A stretch of 64,000 nt of DNA from Methylobacterium dankookense (lineage in GTDB: Bacteria > Pseudomonadota > Alphaproteobacteria > Rhizobiales > Beijerinckiaceae): positions 1 to 64,000 of the forward strand of contig NZ_CABFVH010000018.1 of assembly GCF_902141855.1 (NCBI RefSeq). Direction: 5' to 3'. The notes beneath the pieces are model-generated. The model had not been told where the DNA came from and did no database searches. It saw only the letters and a program-made list of their open reading frames with translations. Position numbers and translations under genes: made by a program. Below are positions 19,316 through 27,386 of the stretch, piece by piece. Each line of letters starts with the position of its first letter. Position 1 is the stretch's first letter.

Positions 19316-19360
19316 GCGCCTGTTCAGCCGGCAGGTCCCATCCGCGACCTCAGGATGAGG
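19315..19360. repeat. Intergenic repeat, copy 1 (AGCGCCTGTTC ... CCTCAGGATGAGG)
   Basis: The 11-mer at 19315-19325 and the short palindrome CCTCA-GGA-TGAGG at 19348-19360 both recur at 61921-61988, in the same order and orientation but with a longer spacer. The element lies between the convergent ppk2 and fabI genes. It looks like a dispersed intergenic repeat; termination activity is possible. Confidence 0.5.
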
Positions 19361-19429
19361 TGGTTGTTTGGGACCAAGCCGGTCGCGTCGGCTCACCGGC
19401 GGACCAGCGCGTCGAACAGGCTCCGAGCC

Positions 19430-20284
19430 TCAATCCTTGTCGAGCGAGAGGTCGGGCGCCTCGGGGTTCTTCATGCCGACGACGTGGTAGCCCGCATCCA
19501 CGTGCAGGATCTCGCCGGTCATGCCGCGGCTCATGTCGGAGATGAGGTAGGCGGCGGTCTCGCCGACCTCGCCGATCGTCACCGTCCGGCGCAGGGGGGC
19601 GTTGTACTCGTTCCACTTGAGGATGTAGCGGAAGTCGCCGATGCCGGAAGCGGCCAGCGTCTTGATCGGCCCGGCCGAGATCGCGTTGACGCGGATGTCC
19701 TTCGGCCCGAGATCTGCGGCGAGGTAGCGCACCGAGGCCTCCAGCGCGGCCTTGGCGACGCCCATCACGTTGTAGTGCGGCATCCACTTCTCGGCGCCGT
19801 AATAGGTCAGCGTCAGCAGCGAGCCGCCGGGGCGCATGATCTTCTCGGCGCGCTGGGCGATCGCCGTGAAGGAGTAGCACGAGATCAGCAGCGACTTGGT
19901 GAAGTTGCCCTCGCTGGTCTCGATGTAGCGCCCGGTCAGCTCGTCCTTGTCCGAGAAGGCGATGCAGTGGACGACGAAGTCGATGCCCTCGGGGAAGGCC
20001 TTCGCGGCCTCGGCGAAGACGGCGTCGATCGAGGCGGGATCGGTGACGTCGCAATGGCCGATCACCCGGGCGTCGAGCTCCCGGGCGAGCGGCTCGACCC
20101 GCTTCTTCAGGGCCTCGCCCTGGTAGGTGAAGGCGAGCTCGGCGCCGTGCGCGTGGGCGCTCTTGGCGATGCCCCAGGCGATCGAGCGGTTGTTGGCGAC
20201 GCCGAGCACCAGGCCGCGCTTGCCAGCGAGCAGGCCGGTCCCGGCGCGTGCTCCGCGATCCTCACCCGCGCCGTTTTCCGCCAT
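19430..20284 (-). CDS. fabI: Enoyl-ACP reductase FabI
   Basis: A 284-residue NADH-dependent reductase performing the last step of each fatty-acid elongation cycle. The nucleotide-binding start is GLVLGVANNRSIAWGIA (24-40). The catalytic pair Y171-x6-K178 lies in YNVMGVAKAA, with Y161 ten residues before. FabI-specific stretches such as HCIAFSDKDELTGRY (106-120) separate it from other short-chain dehydrogenases. The first about 17 residues are a polar extension. It stands alone rather than in a fab operon. Confidence 0.95.
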   Translation of the reverse strand: MAENGAGEDRGARAGTGLLAGKRGLVLGVANNRSIAWGIAKSAHAHGAELAFTYQGEALKKRVEPLARELDARVIGHCDVTDPASIDAVFAEAAKAFPEGIDFVVHCIAFSDKDELTGRYIETSEGNFTKSLLISCYSFTAIAQRAEKIMRPGGSLLTLTYYGAEKWMPHYNVMGVAKAALEASVRYLAADLGPKDIRVNAISAGPIKTLAASGIGDFRYILKWNEYNAPLRRTVTIGEVGETAAYLISDMSRGMTGEILHVDAGYHVVGMKNPEAPDLSLDKD

Positions 20285-20443
20285 GACTCACCTGACAATG
20301 CCGCCGACGCAGCCCGGCGGCCCGGACCCGGATCCGGGAACGCCGCGCGCCGCCGGCTTCCTTAGCGGAGGCAAGCGGGGGACGGAAGGGCGGGGCGGAC
20401 ACAGGGAGGCGGGCCTGTATGCCGGCGGAGTCCCGATGTCACC

Positions 20444-20868
20444 TCAGAAGAAGGCGGCCGGGCTGACCTGGAACCGTTCCGACAGGCGCCGGATCTGGGT
20501 GGTGTTCAGGGCGCGCTTGCCGTTCAGGACCTCGGAGACGACGCCCTGGCTGCCGATCTCCGGAAGGTCGCCCTGCCGCAGCCCGTGCTGGTCCATCAGC
20601 AGCCGGACCATCTCGGCCGGCGGCGCATCGGGACGGCGATGGTGCTCGTCGTCATAGGCGGCGATGAACGCGCCGAGGAGATCGAGCAGGGGGGCAGGGG
20701 ATGATGCTCGTCGCCGGCGCCCGCATCGAGCAGGCCGTTCAGGCAGACCACGGCCGCGTCGTACCCCTCGTCGGTCTCGATGGTGTGCAGCGGGATCCGA
20801 TGCGCGAGCGCGCGGTAATGGCCGGCGAGGTCGTCGACTTCCGAGCGGCTGAACGTCACCTGTTCCAT
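20444..20868 (-). pseudogene. higA: HigA-type antitoxin, interrupted by a one-base frameshift
   Basis: The reading frame starts at 20868 (MEQVTFSRSEVDDLAGHYRA) and reads through GDEHHPLP, then leaves frame at a run of six G on the plus strand (20689-20694; six C in the coding sense). Inserting one base there rejoins LLDLLGAFIAAYDDEHH and an XRE-type helix-turn-helix (LRQGDLPEIGSQGVVSEVLNG, cut at about 20510-20570) up to the stop at 20444. The two halves together match the length and layout of HigA antitoxins linked to HigB. It overlaps the toxin gene by 13 bases. Real mutation, slippage-prone tract and sequencing error are all possible. Confidence 0.75.
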
Positions 20869-21137
20869 GCGTCGGATTCCTCGTGCGTGAAGACATGCCG
20901 CACGAACAGTTTCTGCGCATTGAAGTGGATGGCAGCTACGATCCGGAATTTGTTGCCGCCGATGTCGAAGATGCAGAACCCCTTCGCGCGATCCGTCGCG
21001 TTGAAAGCCTTCTTCAGGTCGGCGGAGTTCAGGAACGCATTCGTCTCGATCGTCTTGCGCCACGCCTGCATGGGCGGACCGGCTTGGGAATGGAGCTGTG
21101 CGAAATCCGTCAGGGCCTTGTTCGAGATCACGCGCAT
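20856..21137 (-). CDS. higB: HigB-family mRNA interferase toxin
   Basis: A 93-residue toxin expected to cleave ribosome-bound mRNA. MRVISNKALTDFAQLH at the start, FNATDRAKGFCIFDIGGNKFR in the middle and LFVRHVFTHEESD at the end match the HigB-toxin family. As usual for higBA, the toxin gene comes first. The antitoxin following it is frameshifted, although the toxin itself appears intact. A 23-base palindrome sits just before the start codon. Confidence 0.88.
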   Translation of the reverse strand: MRVISNKALTDFAQLHSQAGPPMQAWRKTIETNAFLNSADLKKAFNATDRAKGFCIFDIGGNKFRIVAAIHFNAQKLFVRHVFTHEESDAWNR

Positions 21138-21143
21138 GGGCGT

Positions 21144-21166
21144 CCATATCTCAATTTGAGATATGG
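21144..21166. promoter_or_regulatory. Palindromic operator in front of higB
   Basis: CCATATCTCAA at 21144-21154 and TTGAGATATGG at 21156-21166 form an exact 11-base inverted repeat around one T. It lies 7 bases upstream of the higB ATG, the usual place for the HigA or HigBA autorepression site. That it is the operator is inference from position and symmetry. Confidence 0.7.
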
Positions 21167-21201
21167 ATCAGTTCTTCGCTGACCGTGCCCTGCGGGAGCC
21201 C

Positions 21202-22119
21202 TCAGGCCGCGCGGGCGGCGCGGCGGGTGCGGGCGTATTCGGTGAGGGCCGCCTCGTCCGCGTCCGGCAGCACGATTGCGGTGATGGCGAAGAGGTCGCC
21301 GCGCGTGCCGTCCTTCTTCGGCAGGCCCTTGCCGCGCAGGCGGAAGGTGCGGCCGGAACTCGTCATCGCCGGCATCTTCATCTCGACGGCGCCGGTCAGG
21401 GTCGGCACCCGGATGGTGCCGCCGAGGATCGCCTCCTCCAGCGGCACGTCGACCGTCACGCGCAGGTCCGCGCCCTCCGGCTTGAAGCGGGGATGCGGCA
21501 GGATGCGAATGGTGAGCAGCGCGTCGCCGGGCTCGGAGCGGGGGCCGCCCGGATGGCCGAGGCCGCGCAAGCGGATGGTCTGGCCGTCCGCCACGCCCTT
21601 GGGCACCATCACGTCGACCTCGCGGCCCGTGGGGAGCGCGAGGCGCAGCTTCTCCTCGGCGCCCACCTGCTCCAGGGTGACGCTGAGCTCGGCCGCCACG
21701 TCCTCGCCGCGCGCCGCCTGGCGCTGGAAGCCGCCGCCGGGCCCGGCCCCGCCCGCGCGGAACGCCTCGCCGAAGATGTGCGAGAAGATGTCCTCGCCCA
21801 TGCCGCCACCGCCGCCGCGGCCGCCCGGGAACCCCTCGAAGCCGCCGCCGCGGCCGCCGAAGCCGCCGGTGAAGCCCTCGAAGCCGGTCGCGCGCGGCTT
21901 GCCGTCCGCGTCGATCTCGCCGCGGTCGAACTGCTTGCGCTTCTCGGCGTCGCCGACGATCTCGTAGGCGGAGTTCGCCTCGGCGAAGCGGTCCTTCGCC
22001 TTCACGTCGTTCTTGTTGCGGTCCGGGTGGAATTCCTTGGCCAGCCGGCGATAGGCCTTCTTGATCTCGGCCTCGCTCGCCGTCTTGGAGACGCCCAGCA
22101 CGTCGTAGGGATTGCGCAT
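21202..22119 (-). CDS. DnaJ/CbpA-type co-chaperone
   Basis: A 305-residue J-domain protein stimulating DnaK ATPase. The J domain occupies 1-70 with HPD at 31-33; a Gly/Phe-rich linker (GFEGFTGGFGGRGGGFEGF, about 102-120) follows, then the two C-terminal substrate-binding domains (LRLRGLGHPG, FRLRGKGLPKKDG). The cysteine-rich zinc domain of DnaJ proper is missing, so it is a class B protein like CbpA. It stands alone and may be constitutive. Confidence 0.92.
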   Translation of the reverse strand: MRNPYDVLGVSKTASEAEIKKAYRRLAKEFHPDRNKNDVKAKDRFAEANSAYEIVGDAEKRKQFDRGEIDADGKPRATGFEGFTGGFGGRGGGFEGFPGGRGGGGGMGEDIFSHIFGEAFRAGGAGPGGGFQRQAARGEDVAAELSVTLEQVGAEEKLRLALPTGREVDVMVPKGVADGQTIRLRGLGHPGGPRSEPGDALLTIRILPHPRFKPEGADLRVTVDVPLEEAILGGTIRVPTLTGAVEMKMPAMTSSGRTFRLRGKGLPKKDGTRGDLFAITAIVLPDADEAALTEYARTRRAARAA

Positions 22120-22280
22120 CGCTTAGGTTCGGAACTTGCCTGTCGTACACCGTCGCCGATCGGCGGTCTCGACCGGCATGTGGTGTCCATGTTGCATCCC
22201 TGCAACGGTTCAGGTGCCGAAAGTCGACTCGTTCCGCCGCTCCGTCAAGCACCCCCTGGCGACAGCGCGGCGCGCGCCCG

Positions 22281-22787
22281 TCAGGCGCTCTTCGAGGCGC
22301 GCAGCTTCCGCAACTCCCAGGCGCCGCCCGAGGGCTTGCAGCCGGTGCCGCGCACGAAGCGGCTGGTCTCGGGACCGATCACCGAGGCGAGGAAGTCGCG
22401 GCAGATCAGGTCGTTGGAGACGTAGGGCAGGCTCGTCGGGTTGATCGAGCCGCGCAGGCCCGTCTCCGGATTGTCCCATTTCACCGGGCGCCCGTTGCCC
22501 TGCGGATCCAGCGCGACGCCGAGCGCGGCGTTGGCGCGGCGCCAATCCTCCTCGCCGAGATCGGACCCGAAGCGCGCCGGCCGCTTGGAGATGCTGCCCG
22601 TGACGATGGGCTCCTCCGGCGGGGCGGCCTCTGCGACCACCTCGGCCGGTGCCTCGCCGCGGAAGACGAGGAGCGGCTGGCTGCATCCGCCCAGCAGGGC
22701 GAGCAGCCCCAGGCAGAGAGCGACACGATGGGGGCGTAGGCCGGGGACGGGAGGGCTGGCGGGGTATTTACAGCCGCGGCGACGCAT
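22281..22787 (-). CDS. Putative lipoprotein, surface-antigen-like
   Basis: A 168-residue predicted lipoprotein: after a basic N-terminus a hydrophobic stretch leads to the lipobox LLGGC (C35). The mature part contains PIVTGSIS and a C-terminal domain with VKWDNPETGLRGSI, ICRDFLASV and RGTGCKPSGGAW, which resembles the 16-kDa surface antigen (RT0821/Lpp0805) type found in alphaproteobacteria. Function is unknown. The ATG at 22787 was preferred over an upstream GTG at 22799. Confidence 0.75.
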   Translation of the reverse strand: MRRRGCKYPASPPVPGLRPHRVALCLGLLALLGGCSQPLLVFRGEAPAEVVAEAAPPEEPIVTGSISKRPARFGSDLGEEDWRRANAALGVALDPQGNGRPVKWDNPETGLRGSINPTSLPYVSNDLICRDFLASVIGPETSRFVRGTGCKPSGGAWELRKLRASKSA

Positions 22788-22882
22788 TACACCTGACACC
22801 GTGCGATCATGACCATGCGGGGCCTAACGTGCGGGCTCCACATCGGTGCCCCCGACCCGGATGCCACGAGAGGACATAGCCC

Positions 22883-23506
22883 GTGGGAGCGTTAAGGAAC
22901 GGTGATCCGACGGTTCCGGACTTCACCCTGGCCGAGGATCCCTTCGCCCTGTTCTCGGACTGGATGCGCGAGGCGGAAGGGTCCGAGCCCGTCGATCCGA
23001 ACGCGATGGCGCTCGCCACCACCGGCTCGGACGGGCTGCCGGACGTGCGCATCGTCCTCCTCAAGGGCTTCGACGCGCGCGGCTTCGTGTTCTACACCAA
23101 CGTCGAATCCGCCAAGGGCGAGGAACTGGCGCAGAACCCTCAGGCTGCCCTGGTTCTGTACTGGAAGAGCCTGGGCCGGCAGGTGCGCGCCCGCGGCCCC
23201 GTGTCGCGGGTCGCGGCGGAGGAGGCGGATGCCTATTTCGCGAGCCGCCACCCGCAGAGCCGGCTGGGCGCCCGCGCGAGCCGGCAATCCCGGCCCCTCG
23301 CCGACCGGGCGACGCTGATGGCCGAGGTGGCGGAACTCGCCGCCCGCTACGAGAACGGCCCGATCCCGCGGCCCGAGAACTGGACGGGCTTCCGTATCGA
23401 TCCGGTCGCCATCGAGTTCTGGCAGAACGGCGAGTATCGCCTGCACGACCGGGTGCGCTTCACCCGCGCGGGCACGGGCTGGAGCCGCTCGCGCCTCTAT
23501 CCCTGA
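22883..23506 (+). CDS. pdxH: Pyridoxamine 5'-phosphate oxidase PdxH
   Basis: A 207-residue FMN-dependent oxidase that makes pyridoxal 5'-phosphate. Family stretches are DVRIVLLKGFDARGFVFYTN, ALVLYWKSLGRQVRARG, SRLGARASRQS and the invariant C-terminus RLYP. The start is GTG after GAGAGGACA. Its product is the cofactor of the two cysteine desulfurases encoded in this window, but it is not linked to them. A repeat element follows directly. Confidence 0.96.
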   Translation: MGALRNGDPTVPDFTLAEDPFALFSDWMREAEGSEPVDPNAMALATTGSDGLPDVRIVLLKGFDARGFVFYTNVESAKGEELAQNPQAALVLYWKSLGRQVRARGPVSRVAAEEADAYFASRHPQSRLGARASRQSRPLADRATLMAEVAELAARYENGPIPRPENWTGFRIDPVAIEFWQNGEYRLHDRVRFTRAGTGWSRSRLYP

Positions 23507-23520
23507 AGGTCCGGGTTTCG

Positions 23521-23610
23521 AAAGGGATCATCCCTTTCGTGGGTCCAGGGCGAAGCCCTGGAAGACGCCGGGGCACTGCCCCGGCACCCCGCCGAAGGGA
23601 TGATCCCTTT
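23521..23610. repeat. Nested-hairpin repeat, copy A
   Basis: Four hairpins in a row: AAAGGGATCATCCCTTT (23521-23537), CCAGGGC-GAA-GCCCTGG (23545-23561), CCGGGGC-ACT-GCCCCGG (23568-23584) and AAGGGATGATCCCTT (23595-23609). The same order in inverted orientation occurs at 38401-38492. It follows pdxH and probably ends its message. Confidence 0.8.
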
Positions 23611-23623
23611 GGATTCCGCGGTT

Positions 23624-23827
23624 TCAGCTCGGCATCCGCCGGGTGGGAACGCGCCGGTAGGCGACGCGGGCCAGTGCCAGGGCGCCGCCGAACTGCAGGA
23701 TGCCGTTCTCGGACAGGGCGTGCGGGGCGAGGTGCCAGTGCACGAGGCTGCGGGTGAGCGCGTTCAGCGCAACCAGCGCGACGCAGAAGGCGACCGCCGA
23801 GAGCAGCGCGGCGACGAAATCAGGCAT
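23624..23827 (-). CDS. Small membrane protein, unknown
   Basis: A 67-residue protein with one long hydrophobic segment (FVAALLSAVAFCVALVALNA, residues 4-23) and a second weaker one (FGGALALARVAY). The ATG at 23827 follows AAGGGGG at good spacing, which supports translation. No family recognised. It converges with pdxH across the repeat. Confidence 0.55.
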   Translation of the reverse strand: MPDFVAALLSAVAFCVALVALNALTRSLVHWHLAPHALSENGILQFGGALALARVAYRRVPTRRMPS

Positions 23828-23944
23828 GGCTTCGCACCCCCTTGTTCCAGGGGCCGAGCGTAGCAAGTGGTGCGCCAGCAAATCGCCTGGGCGCCCGCGA
23901 AAAGCCAAGCTTGTTGCGCCGCCGTCACAGGCCGCGCGATGGCC

Positions 23945-25108
23945 CTACCGGCGGGCGGCCGGTGCGGCGCCCTGCGCGGCGGCGGGGGCCGTGTGGGCGG
24001 CCGGCGGGCGCGGGGTCTCGACAGCGAGCCGCTTCACCGGCCAGCCGTCGCTCCAGCGCTCCATGTCGGCGAAGCGCGGGTTCATCTTCAGCGAGGCCGC
24101 GTCGCTACCCGAGAAGGCCGCCGCCGCAGCGAGGTCGAAGGCCTTCCAGAAGGCGAGGTAGTCGAGCGTATCGGTGCGCGCGTTGTTGATCTGCGAGACC
24201 AGGGTCTGCTGCTCGCCCGAGAGCGCCATGTCGGCCGACCACTTGAACGGTGCGGGCTTCGAATCCTTCGGCTCGGGCGGCAGCTTGATCGCGGCGCCGT
24301 CATAGGCGGAATCCACCCCGGCCGGGGCGGCGAGCGTCGCGGTGAGTGCCGGGAAGCCGTGGTCGTCCGAGAGGGCGCGCACGAAGAGCTTGCGCTCCAC
24401 GGGCACCTTGTCGGCCTCGCGCAGCAGGCGGCGCGCGGCGGCGTCGGCGGCGCGGGCGTCGCGATCGCCGATCACGGTGATGATCATGGTGGAGGCCGGC
24501 ACCGCGGAGAGGTCGGCCAGCGTGATGCCGCGCGCCTTCGGGCCGCTCGCGATACCGCCCGGCATGGTGCCGAAGACGAGCTTCGGCGCGGGCAGGCCGA
24601 GGCCCGCTGCCTCGGCGGCGAGGTTCATCGCGATCGGCACACCGGCGAGATGGCCGATCACTGCGACCCGGCTCGTGTCGGGCTTGGCGTCGGCGTCCGC
24701 GGCCAGCTCGTCGAGGGCGGTCTTGACCAGGCGCCCGGCGAGCGCGCTCGCATCGGCCGGCCGGGTGCGGTTCACCTCCTGGAAGCGCGGGAACAGCACG
24801 AGGTAGCCGTTGCGCACGAGGTGGTCGATCCAGGCGCCGTAGCTCTGCGGGTTCACGGCGCCCCAGCCGTGCAGGAAGATCGCCACCGGCCGTCCCGATG
24901 ACGGCGCCGGGCCCGCGGCGTAGAAGACGAAGGTCGCCGCGCTGGCGCGCCCGACGGCCCGCTTGGTGACCGTGGCCTGCTTGTCCCCGGGTCCGCCCGG
25001 GCCGTCCTTGGGCTGTCCGGGAGGCGCCGCCGCCAGTGCGGGCGCGAGGAGGCCCGAGGCGGCGAGAAGGCCGGCGGCAAGGAGAACGCGGCGGGCTTTC
25101 AGGCGCAT
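23945..25108 (-). CDS. Exported alpha/beta-hydrolase-fold protein lacking the serine nucleophile
   Basis: A 387-residue protein with a Sec signal peptide (VLLAAGLLAASGLLAPALA, cut near residue 28). It has the hydrolase landmarks IFLHGWG (77-83), an acid-like GDRD and a histidine in DDHGF, but the elbow reads IGHLAG (151-156), so L154 stands where the nucleophilic serine should be. A roughly 100-residue C-terminal region and an Ala/Pro-rich tail are extra. It probably does not hydrolyse by the standard mechanism and may bind a ligand or partner in the periplasm. The start is the ATG at 25108; GTG at 25123 is an alternative. Confidence 0.75.
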   Translation of the reverse strand: MRLKARRVLLAAGLLAASGLLAPALAAAPPGQPKDGPGGPGDKQATVTKRAVGRASAATFVFYAAGPAPSSGRPVAIFLHGWGAVNPQSYGAWIDHLVRNGYLVLFPRFQEVNRTRPADASALAGRLVKTALDELAADADAKPDTSRVAVIGHLAGVPIAMNLAAEAAGLGLPAPKLVFGTMPGGIASGPKARGITLADLSAVPASTMIITVIGDRDARAADAAARRLLREADKVPVERKLFVRALSDDHGFPALTATLAAPAGVDSAYDGAAIKLPPEPKDSKPAPFKWSADMALSGEQQTLVSQINNARTDTLDYLAFWKAFDLAAAAAFSGSDAASLKMNPRFADMERWSDGWPVKRLAVETPRPPAAHTAPAAAQGAAPAARR

Positions 25109-25378
25109 GGAGGACTCGATCACGCGGGGCGGTGCCGGCTACGCCGGAGGCGGCTTCATAGCAGATCTCGCCGCCCTGGCGATGCGCCTGGGCAGATCAG
25201 GGCCTGCGATCGGCGCGCGGGATCGAGAATTCGCGCGCGTGTTGCCCGATGGGCAGCGGTGCGGTCATGCCAAAGTGCGTTGATCCCGACCCGTGGTCGG
25301 GATCAACGCGTCCGGCGGACGACCGCCGCGCCGTCGCGCGGGCAGATGGCGATGAGCCGAGCTCAGCGCCGTCTGGTC

Positions 25379-25579
25379 TCAGGCGGCCTGGGCGGACCCG
25401 TGCCGTGGGGCGCGGTCGAGCCGGCGCGCCAGTGCCAGGAGCCGGTCAGGAAGGTCGCTCGCCGTCTCGCCGTAGAGTGCGCGCAGGTCGCAGGCGATCG
25501 CGTCGAGCATCAGGGGCGCGGGGGCGGCATAGGCGTCGCGCGGCAGGTCGGCGGCGTGGTTCTCGGCGATGATCTTCAT
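25379..25579 (-). CDS. NepR-like anti-sigma factor
   Basis: A 66-residue protein whose core (26-55, IACDLRALYGETASDLPDR then a Leu/Arg helix) fits the two-helix NepR pattern L-x2-LR-x2-Y...P-x-R-x2-L-x2-L. NepR proteins hold the general-stress sigma factor EcfG and are released by the response regulator PhyR. Neither EcfG nor PhyR is in the window; instead a single-domain receiver lies 142 bases upstream on the same strand. It could be a paralogue or a diverged member. Confidence 0.65.
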   Translation of the reverse strand: MKIIAENHAADLPRDAYAAPAPLMLDAIACDLRALYGETASDLPDRLLALARRLDRAPRHGSAQAA

Positions 25580-25721
25580 GACGGGCTCGGATGCCGGCGC
25601 TTTCTTGGGGGGCTGGCGCACCCTCGAGCCGGATGGGATGCCGGCCCGGCGAAGGAGAGCGCGTCGAGACGATGCCCTGAAGCCGGGCACGATTGGACCC
25701 CGTCAACGGGCGCCCCGCGCC

Positions 25722-26180
25722 TCAGGTTTCCATGCCGCCGGAAATTATCTTGCCACCCGGGCCGATCACCGTGGGGCCCGAATCGGCGCTCGGGGGGCGC
25801 CCGGCCGCCTCTTCGACCCAGGCCAGGATGTCCTCCGCCCGCCACGGCTTCGGGATGAAGGTGGCCGAGACGCGCAGGTCGCTCGGCTGATCGCCGGCAT
25901 CGCCCGAGGTCAGGAGCACCCGCACGCGCGGCCAGGTGACGCCGATGATGCGCGCGAGTTCGAAGCCGCCGATCGGGCCGGGCGTGCGTACGTCGGAGAA
26001 GACCACGCTGACCTCGTCGGCGCGGTCGTTGAGGATGGCGAGGGCCATCTCGGCCGTCTCGGCCTCGATCACGCGGAAGCCGGTATCCTCCAGCAGCGTC
26101 GCCGCGAGGAAGCGCTCGTCCGGCTGGTCCTCAACCACGAGGATGACGGGCTTATGTCCTGGCGGTTTCGCGTCGCTCAT
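25722..26180 (-). CDS. Single-domain response regulator
   Basis: A 152-residue receiver without an output domain. Acidic pocket E17/D18, the phospho-acceptor D63 in VVFSDVRTPG, a Thr/Ser position in LLTSGD and the lysine in FIPKPW are all present. A glycine/proline-rich tail of about 20 residues follows. Such regulators act by protein contact or as phosphate sinks. Its position next to the NepR-like gene suggests a link with stress signalling, as for SdrG-type receivers; this is inference. A cognate kinase is not visible. Confidence 0.85.
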   Translation of the reverse strand: MSDAKPPGHKPVILVVEDQPDERFLAATLLEDTGFRVIEAETAEMALAILNDRADEVSVVFSDVRTPGPIGGFELARIIGVTWPRVRVLLTSGDAGDQPSDLRVSATFIPKPWRAEDILAWVEEAAGRPPSADSGPTVIGPGGKIISGGMET

Positions 26181-26397
26181 GGGCCGGGACACTTCACAAC
26201 AGGGGCTGAACGGTGCGTCCGTCCAATCGATCAACGCATCGCCGCCGCCGCCGGCACCCGTCCGCCGCATCTCGGCCGGACGGGTCCCCGGGCCCGGGAA
26301 GGCGCGGCTCCGCTTGAACACCCTGGCATATTCCGCACTGCGAAGCCGTGTCCCGCAGGGCACAGCCCGCGGAACTTGAGCCGCGGCGGCGGCCCGC

Positions 26398-27297
26398 TCA
26401 GCCGACGCCGTTGGCCTTGAGGAAGGCGAGCGCGCGCGACCAGCCGTCCTCGGCGGCGGCCTTGCGGTAGCTCGGCCGGTAATCGGCGTGGAAGCCGTGC
26501 GGCGCCTCCGGATAGACCACGAGTTCCACGGACTTGCCGGCCGCCTTCGCCTTGTCGCGCGCCTCCTCCACGGAGGCGACCGGGATACCGGTATCGGCGC
26601 CGCCATAGAGGGCGAGCAGCGGCGCGTTGATCTCGCCTGCCACGTCGCCGGCATTGCGGGGCTGGATGTCGCTGCGCTGGCCGCCGAGGGGCCCGTACCA
26701 GGCCACCGCGGCCTTCAGGTCGCGACGATGCGCCGCGTAGAGCCAGGCGCCCCGCCCGCCCCGGCACCAGCCCATGACGCCGAGCCGGCCGAGATCGCCC
26801 TTGGCGGCGGAGCCCGCATAGGCCGCGGCCGCGTCGAGATCGGCGATCCACTGCGCGTCCGGCGTCTTCGAGATCACGTCGCGCACGATCTGCTGCGCGT
26901 CCGTCATCGTCGAGAGGTCGCCCTGGCGGGCGTAGAGCTCTGGCGCCACCGCGCAGTAGCCCGCCTTGGCGAGCCGCCGGCAGATGTCCTTGATGTAGTC
27001 GTGGACGCCGAAGATCTCCTCGATCACCAGCACCACCGGGAAGGGGCCGGGCCCCTTGGAAACGGCGCGGTAGCCCGGCATCGGCCCGTCCTGGGCCGGG
27101 ATCCTGACCTCGCCGGCCTCGATCCCGTCGCTGTCGGTGTGGATCGCCTGAGCCTCCACCCGGGTCGTCGCGAGCGTGAGGCCGCTCATCAGGCTCGTCA
27201 TCACGAAGCCGCGTCGCGACAGGGGTGGCGTGACGAGGCCGGTCAGTCCCGCCTCCCGGGCCGGCGCCGCGCCGTCGCCCGAACCGTCGTGCTGCAT
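26398..27297 (-). CDS. Dienelactone hydrolase family protein with Tat signal
   Basis: A 299-residue hydrolase with a twin-arginine leader (LSRRGFVMTSLMSG, 26-39), so it is probably exported folded. The DLH triad is complete: the cysteine nucleophile C178 in GWCRGG, the aspartate in YGGADTG and the histidine in PHGFHADY; VIEEIFG (91-97) gives the glutamate that activates the cysteine. The start at 27297 follows GGAGGAA. The substrate may be a lactone or ester. The AtoE-type transporter gene lies 89 bases upstream on the same strand, so co-transcription is possible. Confidence 0.88.
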   Translation of the reverse strand: MQHDGSGDGAAPAREAGLTGLVTPPLSRRGFVMTSLMSGLTLATTRVEAQAIHTDSDGIEAGEVRIPAQDGPMPGYRAVSKGPGPFPVVLVIEEIFGVHDYIKDICRRLAKAGYCAVAPELYARQGDLSTMTDAQQIVRDVISKTPDAQWIADLDAAAAYAGSAAKGDLGRLGVMGWCRGGRGAWLYAAHRRDLKAAVAWYGPLGGQRSDIQPRNAGDVAGEINAPLLALYGGADTGIPVASVEEARDKAKAAGKSVELVVYPEAPHGFHADYRPSYRKAAAEDGWSRALAFLKANGVG

Positions 27298-27386
27298 GGT
27301 TCCTCCCGGTCTGTCGTCGCGGGCAAGCGAGCATGCACCCGCCCGCGGGGTCAATGCGACTCAATCGGCGGTCCCGGACCGTCCCG

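Noticed and set aside
20596..21147. A single long minus-strand protein covering higB and half of higA
   Set aside because: Its first part is higB read in the wrong frame. Only the part from 20868 on matches HigA, and it is better described as the start of the frameshifted antitoxin.
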